From assembly GCA_038257845.1 (NCBI GenBank), contig JBBSQL010000002.1, positions 124,001 to 188,000 on the forward strand: DNA of 64,000 bases, read 5' to 3'. Of the stretch, positions 8,717 through 17,724 are shown piece after piece. The notes under the pieces were generated by a model, which did not search any database, had not been told where the DNA came from, and saw only the letters and a list, made by a program, of their open reading frames with translations. The translations under genes were made by a program, and so were the position numbers. This DNA comes from JAFDXJ01 sp038257845. GTDB lineage: Bacteria > Bacteroidota > Bacteroidia > Chitinophagales > Chitinophagaceae. How positions within the stretch are numbered: position 1 is the stretch's first letter; each line of letters starts with the position of its first letter.

Positions 8717-9555
8717 TTGAAAAAGTAATTGTTATTTTAGGAATGCATAGATCAGGAACCTCAGTTATTTCAAACTGGTTACAACAATGTGGTTTAAATA
8801 TAGGTGGAAGGCTTGCCGGAAAAGGCATTGGAAATGTGGAGGGTCATTTTGAGGATTTAGATTTCTCTGAAATGCATGAACAGTTACTGACAAAGCGTGA
8901 TCTGCCGTCGCATGGTTTAATTGATAAGCCGATAATTGATCTTTCCGATGAAGAAAAAAATATTTTACAAGAGCTTCTTCTTGAAAAACTTTCAAAAGGA
9001 ATTGTTTTTGGTTGGAAAGATCCACGTACGTGTTTGTTTCTCTCTTTTTATGGAAAATCCAAAGAATTTAATTTTAGGTACATAATAATTGTACGGGATT
9101 TCAATGAAGTTGTTATATCACTTGTGATGCGCGATTATAAATATTATGAAAAGCGGACATTGAGAGGTAAAAAATATTTCAAAAGAAAATTATGGATTGT
9201 TCTTTATAGGAAAAGAAAAATTACTTTTTTTTTACAGACACGCTGTCTTGAATATTTAAAATCCTGGATTACATACAATGAAGAAATTTTAAATCTTATT
9301 CAATCAATTCCTGAGGAAGAATATGTTTTACTGAATATTTATGATAATCAGAAAGATTCAGAAAAAAACATACATTATATAAATCAAGTATGGGGAATTC
9401 ATTTAAAAGCGATCAATTTCAAAAGTATATTTAATAAAAAATATATTTCTAAAAAAAAGAGAATTGATGATTATGTTTCTGAAAAGGATTTGATAATTAA
9501 GGCTCAAAATATTTACAATAATTTAATGACATTTAAGCTTAATATAAAATCGTGA
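8713..9555 (+). CDS. Sulfotransferase-family protein
   Basis: A 280-residue protein of the P-loop sulfotransferase superfamily. The 5'-phosphosulfate-binding motif MHRSGTSVIS is at residues 11-20, and a 3'-phosphate-binding-like segment IIIVRDFNEVVISL is near residue 130, with WKDPR between them. Family members move sulfate from PAPS to sugar or other hydroxyl groups. The start overlaps the wzt stop (ATGA), and the stop overlaps the next start, so it is in the export operon. Composition is strongly AT-rich, like the wzt cargo domain. Sulfation as a glycan modification or chain cap is inferred from location only. No PAPS kinase is seen here, although a CysH-type reductase is at 52.9 kb. Confidence 0.78.
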   Translation: MIEKVIVILGMHRSGTSVISNWLQQCGLNIGGRLAGKGIGNVEGHFEDLDFSEMHEQLLTKRDLPSHGLIDKPIIDLSDEEKNILQELLLEKLSKGIVFGWKDPRTCLFLSFYGKSKEFNFRYIIIVRDFNEVVISLVMRDYKYYEKRTLRGKKYFKRKLWIVLYRKRKITFFLQTRCLEYLKSWITYNEEILNLIQSIPEEEYVLLNIYDNQKDSEKNIHYINQVWGIHLKAINFKSIFNKKYISKKKRIDDYVSEKDLIIKAQNIYNNLMTFKLNIKS

Positions 9556-10466
9556 TTACCTTTTCAAAATTTGGCAACCATGGAAATCTAGGCAATCATT
9601 TGCACCAGTTAGCTACGCTCATTGGATTTTCAGAAAAATATACTTGTAATTTGATACTTCCACCATGGAAATATTCAAAGTATTTTGAAGATCCTCCATT
9701 AGAGGGAAATATAGATGCGGAGATATTCATAGAAGAAAAAAAATATCATTTTACACCGGAGTTTTGGGATGAACATGCCATGGAATTTCAAAAAAAGAAT
9801 GTAGATATTTTAGGCTGGCTTCAATCTGAAAAATATTGGGAACATTGTACAGAAAAAGTATTGAAAACATTGTCTTTTAAAAAGGAACTCGTTGCAAAAG
9901 TAAAAAACAAATATAGCTATGCTTTCAAAAATGAAGTAATCGCAATTTCTGTAAGACGTGGAGATTTTGTTACTAATCCGAATTTCTATTTATTACCTTT
10001 TGAATATTACCTGAAAGCACTTTTAAGATACTTTCCCGATTATAAAAAATATAATATTATTTTTTTTTCCGATGATTTGAACTATTGTAAAAATAATTTG
10101 CCAAAAATGCCGAATATATATTTTGCATTTGGCATGAATGATATAGAACAACTTGCTTTGATGAGCCAGTGCCAGCATTTCATAATCAGTAATTCCAGTT
10201 TCAGTTGGTGGGGCGCAATGCTTGGTGAAAAAGAAAAATCTATAATCATCAGGTCTCCATACCAGCTTGCAGGTAAACTACTAGAGGAGTTCAATACCAA
10301 AGATTATTACCCGGAAAGATGGATAGTCTTTGATCATTTGAAAAATGATATTGATATTAAAGTTTTTGCTCCTTCTAAACTTCATCTCAATTTTCAAAAA
10401 GTGAAGGTGAAGTTACATAAAATTAGCAAGGCTAAAACGCATATAAAAACTTCGAAAAATAATTAA
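9552..10466 (+). CDS. Glycosyltransferase family 11 (alpha-1,2-fucosyltransferase-like)
   Basis: A 304-residue GT11-like transferase, a family that moves L-fucose (or a related sugar) from GDP-fucose. It has the N-terminal GNLGNHLHQL segment (residues 11-20) in place of the usual GLGNQMFQY, SVRRGDF in place of the HxRRxD motif, and a well-kept SNSSFSWWGAMLG near residue 215. The start is a GTG at 9552, inside an overlap with the sulfotransferase stop. The canonical motif I histidine is Ser here, so the donor could differ from GDP-fucose. The frame immediately after its stop codon continues into a methyltransferase fragment, marking a recombination junction. Confidence 0.75.
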   Translation: MITFSKFGNHGNLGNHLHQLATLIGFSEKYTCNLILPPWKYSKYFEDPPLEGNIDAEIFIEEKKYHFTPEFWDEHAMEFQKKNVDILGWLQSEKYWEHCTEKVLKTLSFKKELVAKVKNKYSYAFKNEVIAISVRRGDFVTNPNFYLLPFEYYLKALLRYFPDYKKYNIIFFSDDLNYCKNNLPKMPNIYFAFGMNDIEQLALMSQCQHFIISNSSFSWWGAMLGEKEKSIIIRSPYQLAGKLLEEFNTKDYYPERWIVFDHLKNDIDIKVFAPSKLHLNFQKVKVKLHKISKAKTHIKTSKNN

Positions 10467-10966
10467 GGTATTTATGAGTTTTATTTGGTTATTTCGCTTG
10501 AGGTGGCAGAACATTTACCCGAATTCGAAGCGGATGTCTTTTTAAATAATTTAATTTCTTTGGGCGAATTCATTGTTTTTTATGCTGCCATAAAAACCAG
10601 GGCGGGCAAAACCATATCAATGAGCAGCCATTTTCTTACTGGCAGGAAAAGTTTAAAAAAAGGGGCTTTGTGTATTATGATGTTTTCCGAAAGCAGTTTT
10701 GGAATAACCCAAATGTCGTTTGGTGGTATAGCCAGAATATGTTTTTAGTAGCAAAGGAATCTGTAAATATTCAAGAATATTTTCCTGGCATTTTACCTGT
10801 ATCTGAAATACAGGAATATGTTCATCCGGATTTATTTAAAATAAATAACGACCGGCTTTTTCAAAACGTCAATCAAAATAAAAAAATCAAAGCTGGTGAA
10901 ATGTCGCTTTCATTTTATTTAAATCTCTTAAAGAAAAAAATCTCCGGAAAATTTTTTCATAAATGA
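10467..10966 (+). pseudogene. Decayed SAM-dependent methyltransferase (5' truncated, one frameshift)
   Basis: Two frames together give a protein closely related to the intact methyltransferase at 12123. The first frame (from 10467) reads ISLEVAEHLPEF...IVFYAAI; the second (from about 10592) reads KNQGGQNHINEQPFSYW...YSQNMFLV and runs to the stop at 10966. One base is missing near 10589-10592, in a run of A. The SAM-binding N-terminal half is absent: homology begins directly after the stop of the GT11 gene. Matching segments in the intact paralogue are CLEVAEHL, GGQNHINEQ and WWYRQNMF. It cannot make a working enzyme. Its end overlaps the next glycosyltransferase start by 4 bp, the normal spacing of this operon. 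Confidence 0.85.
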
Positions 10967-12135
10967 ATACTGATTTTTCAAACGGCGTTTCTGTAATTAT
11001 ATGTTGCTACAACAGTGCGTCGCGTTTGCAACAAACTTTAGCGCATCTCGCAGCGCAGGAAGTGGATAAAAATATTCCATGGGAATTAATTATCGTGGAT
11101 AATAATTGTACAGATGATACTGTTCAGTTCGCAAAAGATGAATGGACAAATCTTAGTGTAAAGACGCCTTTGAAAATAGTAGAAGAAACCAAATCAGGTT
11201 TGTCTTTTGCGCGTGAAATAGGCGCTGCGACTGCATCCTATGATCTAATACTATTTTGTGATGATGATAATTGGTTGAATGAAAATTATATTCAGCTGGC
11301 ACACGAACACATGCGCGAACATCCACGCACAGGCGTGTTAGGAGGGGAGGGCATTGCGTTTATTGACGGGCCGAAACCAGCCTGGTTTGATTCGTATGAA
11401 AATGTTTTTGCCGTTGGCCGTCAATTAAAAAAATCAGGCCTGGCAAATAAACGTAAATATCTTTTCGGCGCCGGCATGGTGATCAGGAAATCTATTTATG
11501 AAAAAATAGAGGAATTAAAACATGTATTATTTCTTACATGCAGAAAGGGCAATGAACTTTCTTCGGGCGGCGATTCAGAAATCTGTTTACTCGCGCTGCA
11601 AATGGGTTATGATTTATATTATGAAGAACGTTTACAGTTTACACACTTCATTCCTTCGGCACGTTTGAACTGGGCGTATTGTGTGGAAATGATCAGTAAA
11701 GGATTTGCTCACCCGCAGATTTATTATGCCATGTATGAATATGGTTTTAATGCCGTTGCAAAAAACGAACACGCAGATTTTGACCAGTTATATAAATGGC
11801 AAAGGCGAAAGCAACAACGGATTTTATGGCATGAGTGCAACAGTTTCAAAAAAAGTTTCAGTGCTATGCAGTCGCTTTTAATTAGCAGGCCGGGAAATGA
11901 TAAGGAGATCCGTATTAAAACAGCGAAGAATAAATTGCGCTATTTAAAAAATAATAAAGAACAACTCGCACAAGATTTTAAAAAGATACTTGCTTTATCT
12001 GCACAAATTATTTCATTACAGGAAGGTTCTGTTTCTATTAGACAGGCTGAAAATATTAATTCCGTTTTTAAAATTGATCCGATGAAACCTGAATCATCTG
12101 CGAATGATAATCCAAAAGAAATATGCCAGCCGTAA
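10963..12135 (+). CDS. Glycosyltransferase family 2
   Basis: A 390-residue GT-A-fold transferase. The N terminus has VSVIICCYNSASRLQQTL (residues about 9-26), then IVDNNCTDDT, and an intact acidic cluster FCDDDNW near residue 103, which holds the metal and nucleotide sugar. A long C-terminal part of about 130 residues is rich in Lys and Arg and lacks a known domain. The gene separates the decayed methyltransferase copy from the intact one and overlaps the latter by 13 bp. Donor and acceptor sugars are not predictable. Confidence 0.88.
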   Translation: MNTDFSNGVSVIICCYNSASRLQQTLAHLAAQEVDKNIPWELIIVDNNCTDDTVQFAKDEWTNLSVKTPLKIVEETKSGLSFAREIGAATASYDLILFCDDDNWLNENYIQLAHEHMREHPRTGVLGGEGIAFIDGPKPAWFDSYENVFAVGRQLKKSGLANKRKYLFGAGMVIRKSIYEKIEELKHVLFLTCRKGNELSSGGDSEICLLALQMGYDLYYEERLQFTHFIPSARLNWAYCVEMISKGFAHPQIYYAMYEYGFNAVAKNEHADFDQLYKWQRRKQQRILWHECNSFKKSFSAMQSLLISRPGNDKEIRIKTAKNKLRYLKNNKEQLAQDFKKILALSAQIISLQEGSVSIRQAENINSVFKIDPMKPESSANDNPKEICQP

Positions 12136-12884
12136 AATATTTGCATAGTTTAACAGAGCATAATTTAAATGCACCAAACTTGATCGTGCCTTACCTTATC
12201 CAGCTTTTTAATCCAGGATCTGTAATAGATGTGGGTTGCGGTATTGGCACTTTCCTGCATGTGTTTTATGAAAACAATATAAAAGATATAACTGGCTTAG
12301 ACGGAAGCTGGGTTGACAAAAGCAAACTTTTCATCGGGGAAAAATACTTTACTGAAACCGATCTTGAACATGCAATAAGTTTCAATAGAAAATATGATCT
12401 CGTATTATGCCTTGAAGTGGCGGAACATTTATCTGAAAAGGCTTCTGATACATTAGTGGCGAATCTTATATCAATGGGAGATATCATTATTTTTTCTGCT
12501 GCGACATTCAAGCAGGGTGGCCAGAATCATATTAATGAACAGCATATTTCTTACTGGGTTACTAAATTCAAAAACAAAGGATTTATCTTCTATGATGTAT
12601 TGCGGGATAAATTCTGGAATGAGAATAATATAGAATGGTGGTACAGGCAAAATATGTTTGTCGTAATGCATCAAAAAATTGATCCGGGTAAATTTAATTT
12701 TTATAAAAAAGATTTGACAACAATTAATGAATATATACACCCGATTCTATTCGAAATCCATGTTCATGATAAAGAAATAGCCCAATCTAAATATCAAAAA
12801 ACTGTTGAAGGAAGGGCGCCGGCAAAATTGTATATGCAAATCATTAAAAACATGTTTCGGTTCCGTTTGAAAAAGAAAAAGTGA
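12123..12884 (+). CDS. Class I SAM-dependent methyltransferase
   Basis: A 253-residue methyltransferase. SAM motif I SVIDVGCGIGTFL is at about residues 33-45, the second acidic position is in TGLDGSW, and the post-motif CLEVAEHLSE is near residue 97. It is the intact paralogue of the fragment at 10467-10966; the shared C-terminal region carries GGQNHINEQHISYW and EYIHP-type segments. It starts inside the end of the preceding glycosyltransferase gene. The likely role is methylation of a sugar during polymer assembly; the substrate is unknown. Confidence 0.83.
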   Translation: MPAVKYLHSLTEHNLNAPNLIVPYLIQLFNPGSVIDVGCGIGTFLHVFYENNIKDITGLDGSWVDKSKLFIGEKYFTETDLEHAISFNRKYDLVLCLEVAEHLSEKASDTLVANLISMGDIIIFSAATFKQGGQNHINEQHISYWVTKFKNKGFIFYDVLRDKFWNENNIEWWYRQNMFVVMHQKIDPGKFNFYKKDLTTINEYIHPILFEIHVHDKEIAQSKYQKTVEGRAPAKLYMQIIKNMFRFRLKKKK

Positions 12885-12946
12885 ATTTAAAAGAATTAAT
12901 AACTCAGTGTTTAAATACAAAATCACCCGCTAAATAGTTACTTGTC

Positions 12947-13666
12947 ATGAGAGATGAATCATTAGGACGATTGAGCGGGATGGAATTAAAAATAAATAAT
13001 CCAAACTACCTTATATATTATTTTCTGTATAGGGATCTAAAGGAATCATTTATAAAATATGCTTCAGGCGATTTACTGGATATTGGTTGTGGTAATAAAC
13101 CTTATAAGGATGAGTTGAAAGATAAAATTGAAACCTATACAGGTTGCGATATAGCGCAGTCAAGTGAACAAATTGTAGATATCATTTGCAATGCATGGGA
13201 GATACCATTGCCGGATTCCTCATATACCACGGTTATTTCAACACAAACAATTGAACATGTGGAAGACCACCAGGGACTAGTCAATGAAGCATTTCGTTTA
13301 CTTCAACCTGGCGGTTATTTTATAGTAAGTGGGCCCATGTACTGGCCGTTGCATGAAGAGCCTTATGATTTTTTTCGATTTACAAAACATGGATTTCGCT
13401 ACATTCTTGAAAAGGCGGGCTTTGAGATTATTGAGATTAGATCCAATGGTGGTAAATGGGCATTATGCGGACAATCAATCATCCAGGCATTATTTCCTCA
13501 AATCAAAAACCGTAAATCCTTAAAGCAAAAAACCGTGCGTACTTTATTCAATTTAATGGGGGGTGTAAAATCGATCAATAAATTTTTCCTGAAAATGGAT
13601 CAAAAATATTTGAGTGAAGTGAATACGATGAATTATGTAGTCGTAGCTAAAAAAAATAATCCTTAA
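12947..13666 (+). CDS. Class I SAM-dependent methyltransferase (Methyltransf_11 type)
   Basis: A 239-residue methyltransferase with DLLDIGCGNKPYKDEL (motif I, about residues 44-59), TGCDIAQ, and VISTQTIEHVEDHQG followed by AFRLLQPGGYFIVSGP, the standard Methyltransf_11 order. It follows a 62-bp gap after the previous methyltransferase, one of the few small breaks in this operon, and precedes a run of four GT2 genes. An alternative start, the ATG at 12980, would shorten the N terminus by 11 residues. The product likely modifies a sugar or lipid carrier of the polysaccharide; nothing in the sequence names the target. Confidence 0.83.
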   Translation: MRDESLGRLSGMELKINNPNYLIYYFLYRDLKESFIKYASGDLLDIGCGNKPYKDELKDKIETYTGCDIAQSSEQIVDIICNAWEIPLPDSSYTTVISTQTIEHVEDHQGLVNEAFRLLQPGGYFIVSGPMYWPLHEEPYDFFRFTKHGFRYILEKAGFEIIEIRSNGGKWALCGQSIIQALFPQIKNRKSLKQKTVRTLFNLMGGVKSINKFFLKMDQKYLSEVNTMNYVVVAKKNNP

Positions 13667-13675
13667 GAATCATTC

Positions 13676-14458
13676 ATGGATATATTGGTTTCTGTTATTA
13701 TTCCCTGTTATAATCATGGCATCTATCTAACCGAGGCTATTGAAAGCATTCCATTTACCAAAGTAGATTATGGCATAGAACTCGTCGTAGTAAATGATGG
13801 TTCAAATGATACATTTACTTTGGAGAAATTTAAAGAGATTGAACAATCAGGCCACATGGTTATTCACCAGGAAAACCAGGGCCTGGCTGCAAGCCGGAAT
13901 AATGGTATCAGAGCTTCCAGCGGAAAATATATTATACCACTTGACGCGGATAATAAATTACACATTAATTATTTAACGAAAGCAGTTGATATACTGCAAA
14001 CAAACCCGGGCATTGATGTAGTATATGGTGACGCTATGTATTTTGGAAATGAAAATCGTTTATGGAAATCAAGAAAATTTATTCCTGCAAAATTTGTTCA
14101 TGGAAATTTTATTGATGCATGTGCTATCTTCAGAAAAAATATTTGGGAGAAAGTAGGCGGTTATGATTCTCATATGAAAACTCAGGAAGATTGGGAGTTT
14201 TGGACAAATATCTTTATCCATGGGGGCAAATTTTATAACCTTGAAGAATTATGCTTTTATTACAGGCTAAGGAATGATGCGATGCATGTGAACATTTCCA
14301 GTGAAAATTATGAATCGAACAGGGTATATATTATTAAAAAGCATGCGGATTTTTTTGCGAATTATTTCTATCATAATTATTCAACACTCAATTATATCAA
14401 ACAAAACAAAATAAAAGCGGCAGTAAACCTATTATTGGGTAAAATTAAATTTCATTAA
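13676..14458 (+). CDS. Glycosyltransferase family 2
   Basis: A 260-residue GT2 enzyme. VSVIIPCYNHGIYLTEAI opens the GT-A domain, VVNDGSND is the first nucleotide-binding acidic motif, and PLDADNKL is the metal-binding DxD. A QEDWEFW segment near residue 180 is the usual acceptor-side ED motif carrying the catalytic acid. It is the first of four GT2 genes in a row, but differs clearly from the next three in the loop after the DxD. Spacing to neighbours is 5-10 bp. Confidence 0.88.
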   Translation: MDILVSVIIPCYNHGIYLTEAIESIPFTKVDYGIELVVVNDGSNDTFTLEKFKEIEQSGHMVIHQENQGLAASRNNGIRASSGKYIIPLDADNKLHINYLTKAVDILQTNPGIDVVYGDAMYFGNENRLWKSRKFIPAKFVHGNFIDACAIFRKNIWEKVGGYDSHMKTQEDWEFWTNIFIHGGKFYNLEELCFYYRLRNDAMHVNISSENYESNRVYIIKKHADFFANYFYHNYSTLNYIKQNKIKAAVNLLLGKIKFH

Positions 14459-14463
14459 ATAAG

Positions 14464-15360
14464 ATGGATTCTCCGCTTGTAACAATTGTCGCTATTTCCT
14501 TTAACCAGGAAAAATATATTGTACAGACTCTCGAGAGTATAAAAAATCAATCTTATAAAAATATACAATTGATCATAGCTGATGATGGTTCTGCGGATCA
14601 AACAAAATTGATTATAAGAGAATGGATCGAAAAGAATTGGGTAGATTGCCTTTTTCTTGATCATCCGAAAAATAAAGGGGTTACTAAAAATCTGAATTCA
14701 ACATTGCCATTTGTGAAAGGGGAGTATTACCAGTTTATAGGATGTGAAGATATAATGTTACCTGGTAAAATCGAAAGACAGGTTGAATTGCTGCAGCAAA
14801 ATAAAGATTTTGATATTGTTTATTCTGATATGTACCGTATCAATGAACATGGTGAAATGCTTGATGGCACACATTATAAAGTAAATTCATACAATATTCC
14901 CCAAAGTGGATTTATTTATGAAAACCTGATTGACCGTTGTTTTATTGCTACGCCTACGGCATTGATGCGTTCAAAAGTTTTATTTGATTTACACGGTGAT
15001 AATGAAAAATTACAAGTGAATGATTATGATTTTTGGTTAAGAGCTTCCAGAAAATTTAAATTTCTTTTCGATGAAAAGCCAACCATGCAATACAGGATCC
15101 TTTCAACTTCTATAAGCCAGCGAGGCGGATGTTTCGTATTTCAAAATGGCTTCACGATGTTTTACATGAATTATGATTCAAGAATTCCCTATAAAGAAAA
15201 ATTTAATCGCCGCCTCTTACATGGCATCAAAAGTTTGGATGGATTGAAATGCAAACAAACCACTATGTATTCACTAAAAGGATTTTTTAAAACAGGGCTG
15301 TTTGAGTTTATTAAATATGCATTTAAAGGAATTCCATATTTGTTTATGGGACATAAATAA
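14464..15360 (+). CDS. Glycosyltransferase family 2 (paralogue 1 of 3)
   Basis: A 298-residue GT2 enzyme that is very like the next gene product: both have FNQEKY or YNQEKW, then QLIIADDGSAD, then LPF..GEY and a C(E/D)DIMLP acidic site. Here the metal-binding pair reads GCEDIML, whereas the neighbour has GCDDIML, so the first Asp is Glu. Later NDYDFWLRAS is the acceptor-side motif. The similarity points to tandem gene duplication, with later divergence of acceptor or donor. Confidence 0.87.
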   Translation: MDSPLVTIVAISFNQEKYIVQTLESIKNQSYKNIQLIIADDGSADQTKLIIREWIEKNWVDCLFLDHPKNKGVTKNLNSTLPFVKGEYYQFIGCEDIMLPGKIERQVELLQQNKDFDIVYSDMYRINEHGEMLDGTHYKVNSYNIPQSGFIYENLIDRCFIATPTALMRSKVLFDLHGDNEKLQVNDYDFWLRASRKFKFLFDEKPTMQYRILSTSISQRGGCFVFQNGFTMFYMNYDSRIPYKEKFNRRLLHGIKSLDGLKCKQTTMYSLKGFFKTGLFEFIKYAFKGIPYLFMGHK

Positions 15361-15369
15361 TTTATTTTT

Positions 15370-16287
15370 TTGAATACGAATAACTCTTCCGCCCTTCAAC
15401 TGGTTTCCATCATCGCTGTTTGTTATAACCAGGAAAAATGGGTGGCGCAAACATTGGATAGTATCCTGCAACAGGACTATAAAAATATACAGCTCATTAT
15501 CGCGGATGATGGCTCTGCCGATGCTTCCAAAGAAATCATCCGGAAATGGATACGGGAAAATGCACCACAGACGAAGTTTATTGACCATGAAAAAAACCTT
15601 GGGCTTACAAAAAATATTAATAGCGCTTTACCATTTATCCTGGGTGAATATTTCCAGGTCTTTGGTTGTGACGATATCATGTTGCCCAATAAAATTTCCA
15701 GCCAGGTAAATGCATTGCTGCAAAACCCGAAAGCCGGGATTATTTATTCAGACATGAAATTAATAGATGCCGATGGCCGGGAAACGGGAGAAACGTATTA
15801 TGAAAAGCATGTGTATAAAAAACCATTCAGTGGAAATATGTATGAAGCGTTGATTGAGCGTTTTATTATTTCCGCACCCAGTGTATTGATCCGGCGGAAA
15901 GTGTTGGATCAGTTGAAAACCTATAATGAATCCCTGGATTTTGAAGATCATGATTTTTTTTTGCGCGCGTCAAAGAATTTTACATTTATATACATGCCCG
16001 TCGTTACGGTGCTATACCGCGTTTCAGGTGTATCATTGAGTACAGCGCCGACGGATGAATTAAAATTTTACAAAAATAGTTTCCTTATTTATTACCAGCG
16101 TTTTGATGAATCAAAAAAATACCGGGAAGCATATACAAACAAACTTATTTTTTATACGAAGAAATTATATAGCCTGCGATTCCGGGATTGCAGCCGATAT
16201 TTTTTTCGCGCATTTTCCAGGACAGGCAAGATATTTTTTATGAAATACGCGATCGCAGCATTGCCTTTTTATTTTATAAAAAATTAA
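15370..16287 (+). CDS. Glycosyltransferase family 2 (paralogue 2 of 3)
   Basis: A 305-residue GT2 enzyme starting at a TTG (15370), since no ATG lies upstream of the conserved VSIIAVCYNQEKW. It has QLIIADDGSADAS, a canonical GCDDIMLP acidic site and FEDHDFFLRAS. The closest relative in the window is the gene just before it, and the next one shares the same layout. Codon use here is richer in G+C than in the following paralogue, so the three copies probably did not stay together throughout their history. Confidence 0.87.
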   Translation: MNTNNSSALQLVSIIAVCYNQEKWVAQTLDSILQQDYKNIQLIIADDGSADASKEIIRKWIRENAPQTKFIDHEKNLGLTKNINSALPFILGEYFQVFGCDDIMLPNKISSQVNALLQNPKAGIIYSDMKLIDADGRETGETYYEKHVYKKPFSGNMYEALIERFIISAPSVLIRRKVLDQLKTYNESLDFEDHDFFLRASKNFTFIYMPVVTVLYRVSGVSLSTAPTDELKFYKNSFLIYYQRFDESKKYREAYTNKLIFYTKKLYSLRFRDCSRYFFRAFSRTGKIFFMKYAIAALPFYFIKN

Positions 16288-16333
16288 AGAAATTTCTTTT
16301 TTTACAATTTATTTCAATTCTTGTATTTTATAA

Positions 16334-17290
16334 ATGGATTTTAGGGATACAACTTTACCGGCTAATACTCCTTTAGTGACAATCGGAATATTATCTTACA
16401 ACTATTCACAATTTATTGAGGATACTTTAAATTCATTGCTATTACAAACATATAAAAACATAGAATTAATTATTACCGATGACTGCTCTACGGATAACTC
16501 AGTTAGTATTATAAAAGAATGGGTAAAAAAGAACAATGTAAAATGCCTTTTATTTATAGAAAAAAATAATAAAGGAATTCCGACATGTTGTAATACTATT
16601 ATCAAACATTCAACTGGAAAATACCTGGCTCTTTTTGCCTCTGATGATATTATGAACCCAGAGAGAATTGAAAAGCAGGTTAATGAAATGGAAGCTGTTG
16701 GAAGCGAATATGCTTTTTGTTTTTCAAATGTTGAATTAATAAATGAAATGGGAGAAGGTATGGGTTTTTTTTATAAAAGTGACAAACTAATTGGGATCCA
16801 TGAAGGCAATACATTTAGAAATTATTTGGTGAATAGCTTCAAAATTCCTGCACCATCACTTTTGTTTCGAAAGGAAATTTTTAATATAATTGGTTTATAT
16901 GATGAAAGGCTTTCTACTGAAGACATTGATATGTATTTTAGAATACTACCTTATTATAAAATAAAGTATTGTAATTATATTGGAGTAAAGTACCGCGTTA
17001 AAGAAAATCCTTTACAAGCATTCGTTAAAAAGTATAATAATGATAGAATTATTATCTACTTAAAATTATATAAGTTAATTAGAAAAAGTAAAGAATGGTC
17101 AGACCTCAAACCATTTATTATCAAAAAAATTAATTTTCACTTAATTCAACTTTCTCTGTATAAAAGCACATTTTTTAAGCCAAGTTTATTTTATTTGTTT
17201 AAAAATGGATTTTTTAAAATTTCATATAAACGTTTACTTGCTTTGGAATTTAATGGAAAGAAAAAAAGAAACTTAGATAAATCATCATAA
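16334..17290 (+). CDS. Glycosyltransferase family 2 (paralogue 3 of 3)
   Basis: A 318-residue GT2 enzyme with VTIGILSYNYSQFIEDTL, ELIITDDCSTDNS, ASDDIMNPERI and TEDIDMYFRI, the same order of motifs as the two preceding proteins but more diverged. The gene is markedly more AT-rich than its neighbours, a sign of separate acquisition. A 46-bp gap precedes it. Start at the ATG 16334. Sugar specificity unknown. Confidence 0.87.
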   Translation: MDFRDTTLPANTPLVTIGILSYNYSQFIEDTLNSLLLQTYKNIELIITDDCSTDNSVSIIKEWVKKNNVKCLLFIEKNNKGIPTCCNTIIKHSTGKYLALFASDDIMNPERIEKQVNEMEAVGSEYAFCFSNVELINEMGEGMGFFYKSDKLIGIHEGNTFRNYLVNSFKIPAPSLLFRKEIFNIIGLYDERLSTEDIDMYFRILPYYKIKYCNYIGVKYRVKENPLQAFVKKYNNDRIIIYLKLYKLIRKSKEWSDLKPFIIKKINFHLIQLSLYKSTFFKPSLFYLFKNGFFKISYKRLLALEFNGKKKRNLDKSS

Positions 17291-17310
17291 CATAGCCTAT
17301 AAATTCTTTT

Positions 17311-17721
17311 ATGCTATCAGAATCAAATCAATTACAAATTATACATTTCCCCAAAATCCCTGATGAGCGCGGCAACCTGTCTTTTTTAGAAAGCGGTAAC
17401 CATATTCCTTTTGAAGTGGCAAGGACTTACTGGATATATGATGTTCCGGGTGGTGAACTACGCGGTTCGCATGCATTTAAAGAAACACAGGAAGTGATCA
17501 TTGCCTTGTCGGGAAGTTATGATGTGATATTGCATGATGGTAAAAATGAATACAAATATCAACTCAACCGTTCTTATTATGGTTTATATGTACCGGCCAT
17601 GACCTGGCGTACCCTGGAAAATTTTTCTACCAATTCACTGGCGCTTGTTATTGCAAGCACTGCCTTTGAAGCGCAGGATTATATCCGAGATTTTAATGAA
17701 TTTATTTTTTTAAAAAAATAA
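17311..17721 (+). CDS. FdtA/QdtA-like sugar 3,4-ketoisomerase, cupin fold (HxF variant)
   Basis: A 136-residue WxcM/FdtA-type cupin. Family enzymes turn dTDP-4-keto-6-deoxyglucose into the 3-keto sugar. The shared backbone PKIPDERGNLSFLE, YDVPGGELRG and IRDFNEFIFL is clear. The histidine motif that reads RG-HAH in the next protein is RGSHAFK here, so the second His is Phe. FdtA activity is reported to depend on the His pair, so this copy may be inactive, act on another step, or form a heteromer. It directly precedes a second isomerase gene in the same frame, with only one codon (TTG) between. Confidence 0.8.
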   Translation: MLSESNQLQIIHFPKIPDERGNLSFLESGNHIPFEVARTYWIYDVPGGELRGSHAFKETQEVIIALSGSYDVILHDGKNEYKYQLNRSYYGLYVPAMTWRTLENFSTNSLALVIASTAFEAQDYIRDFNEFIFLKK

Positions 17722-17724
17722 TTG

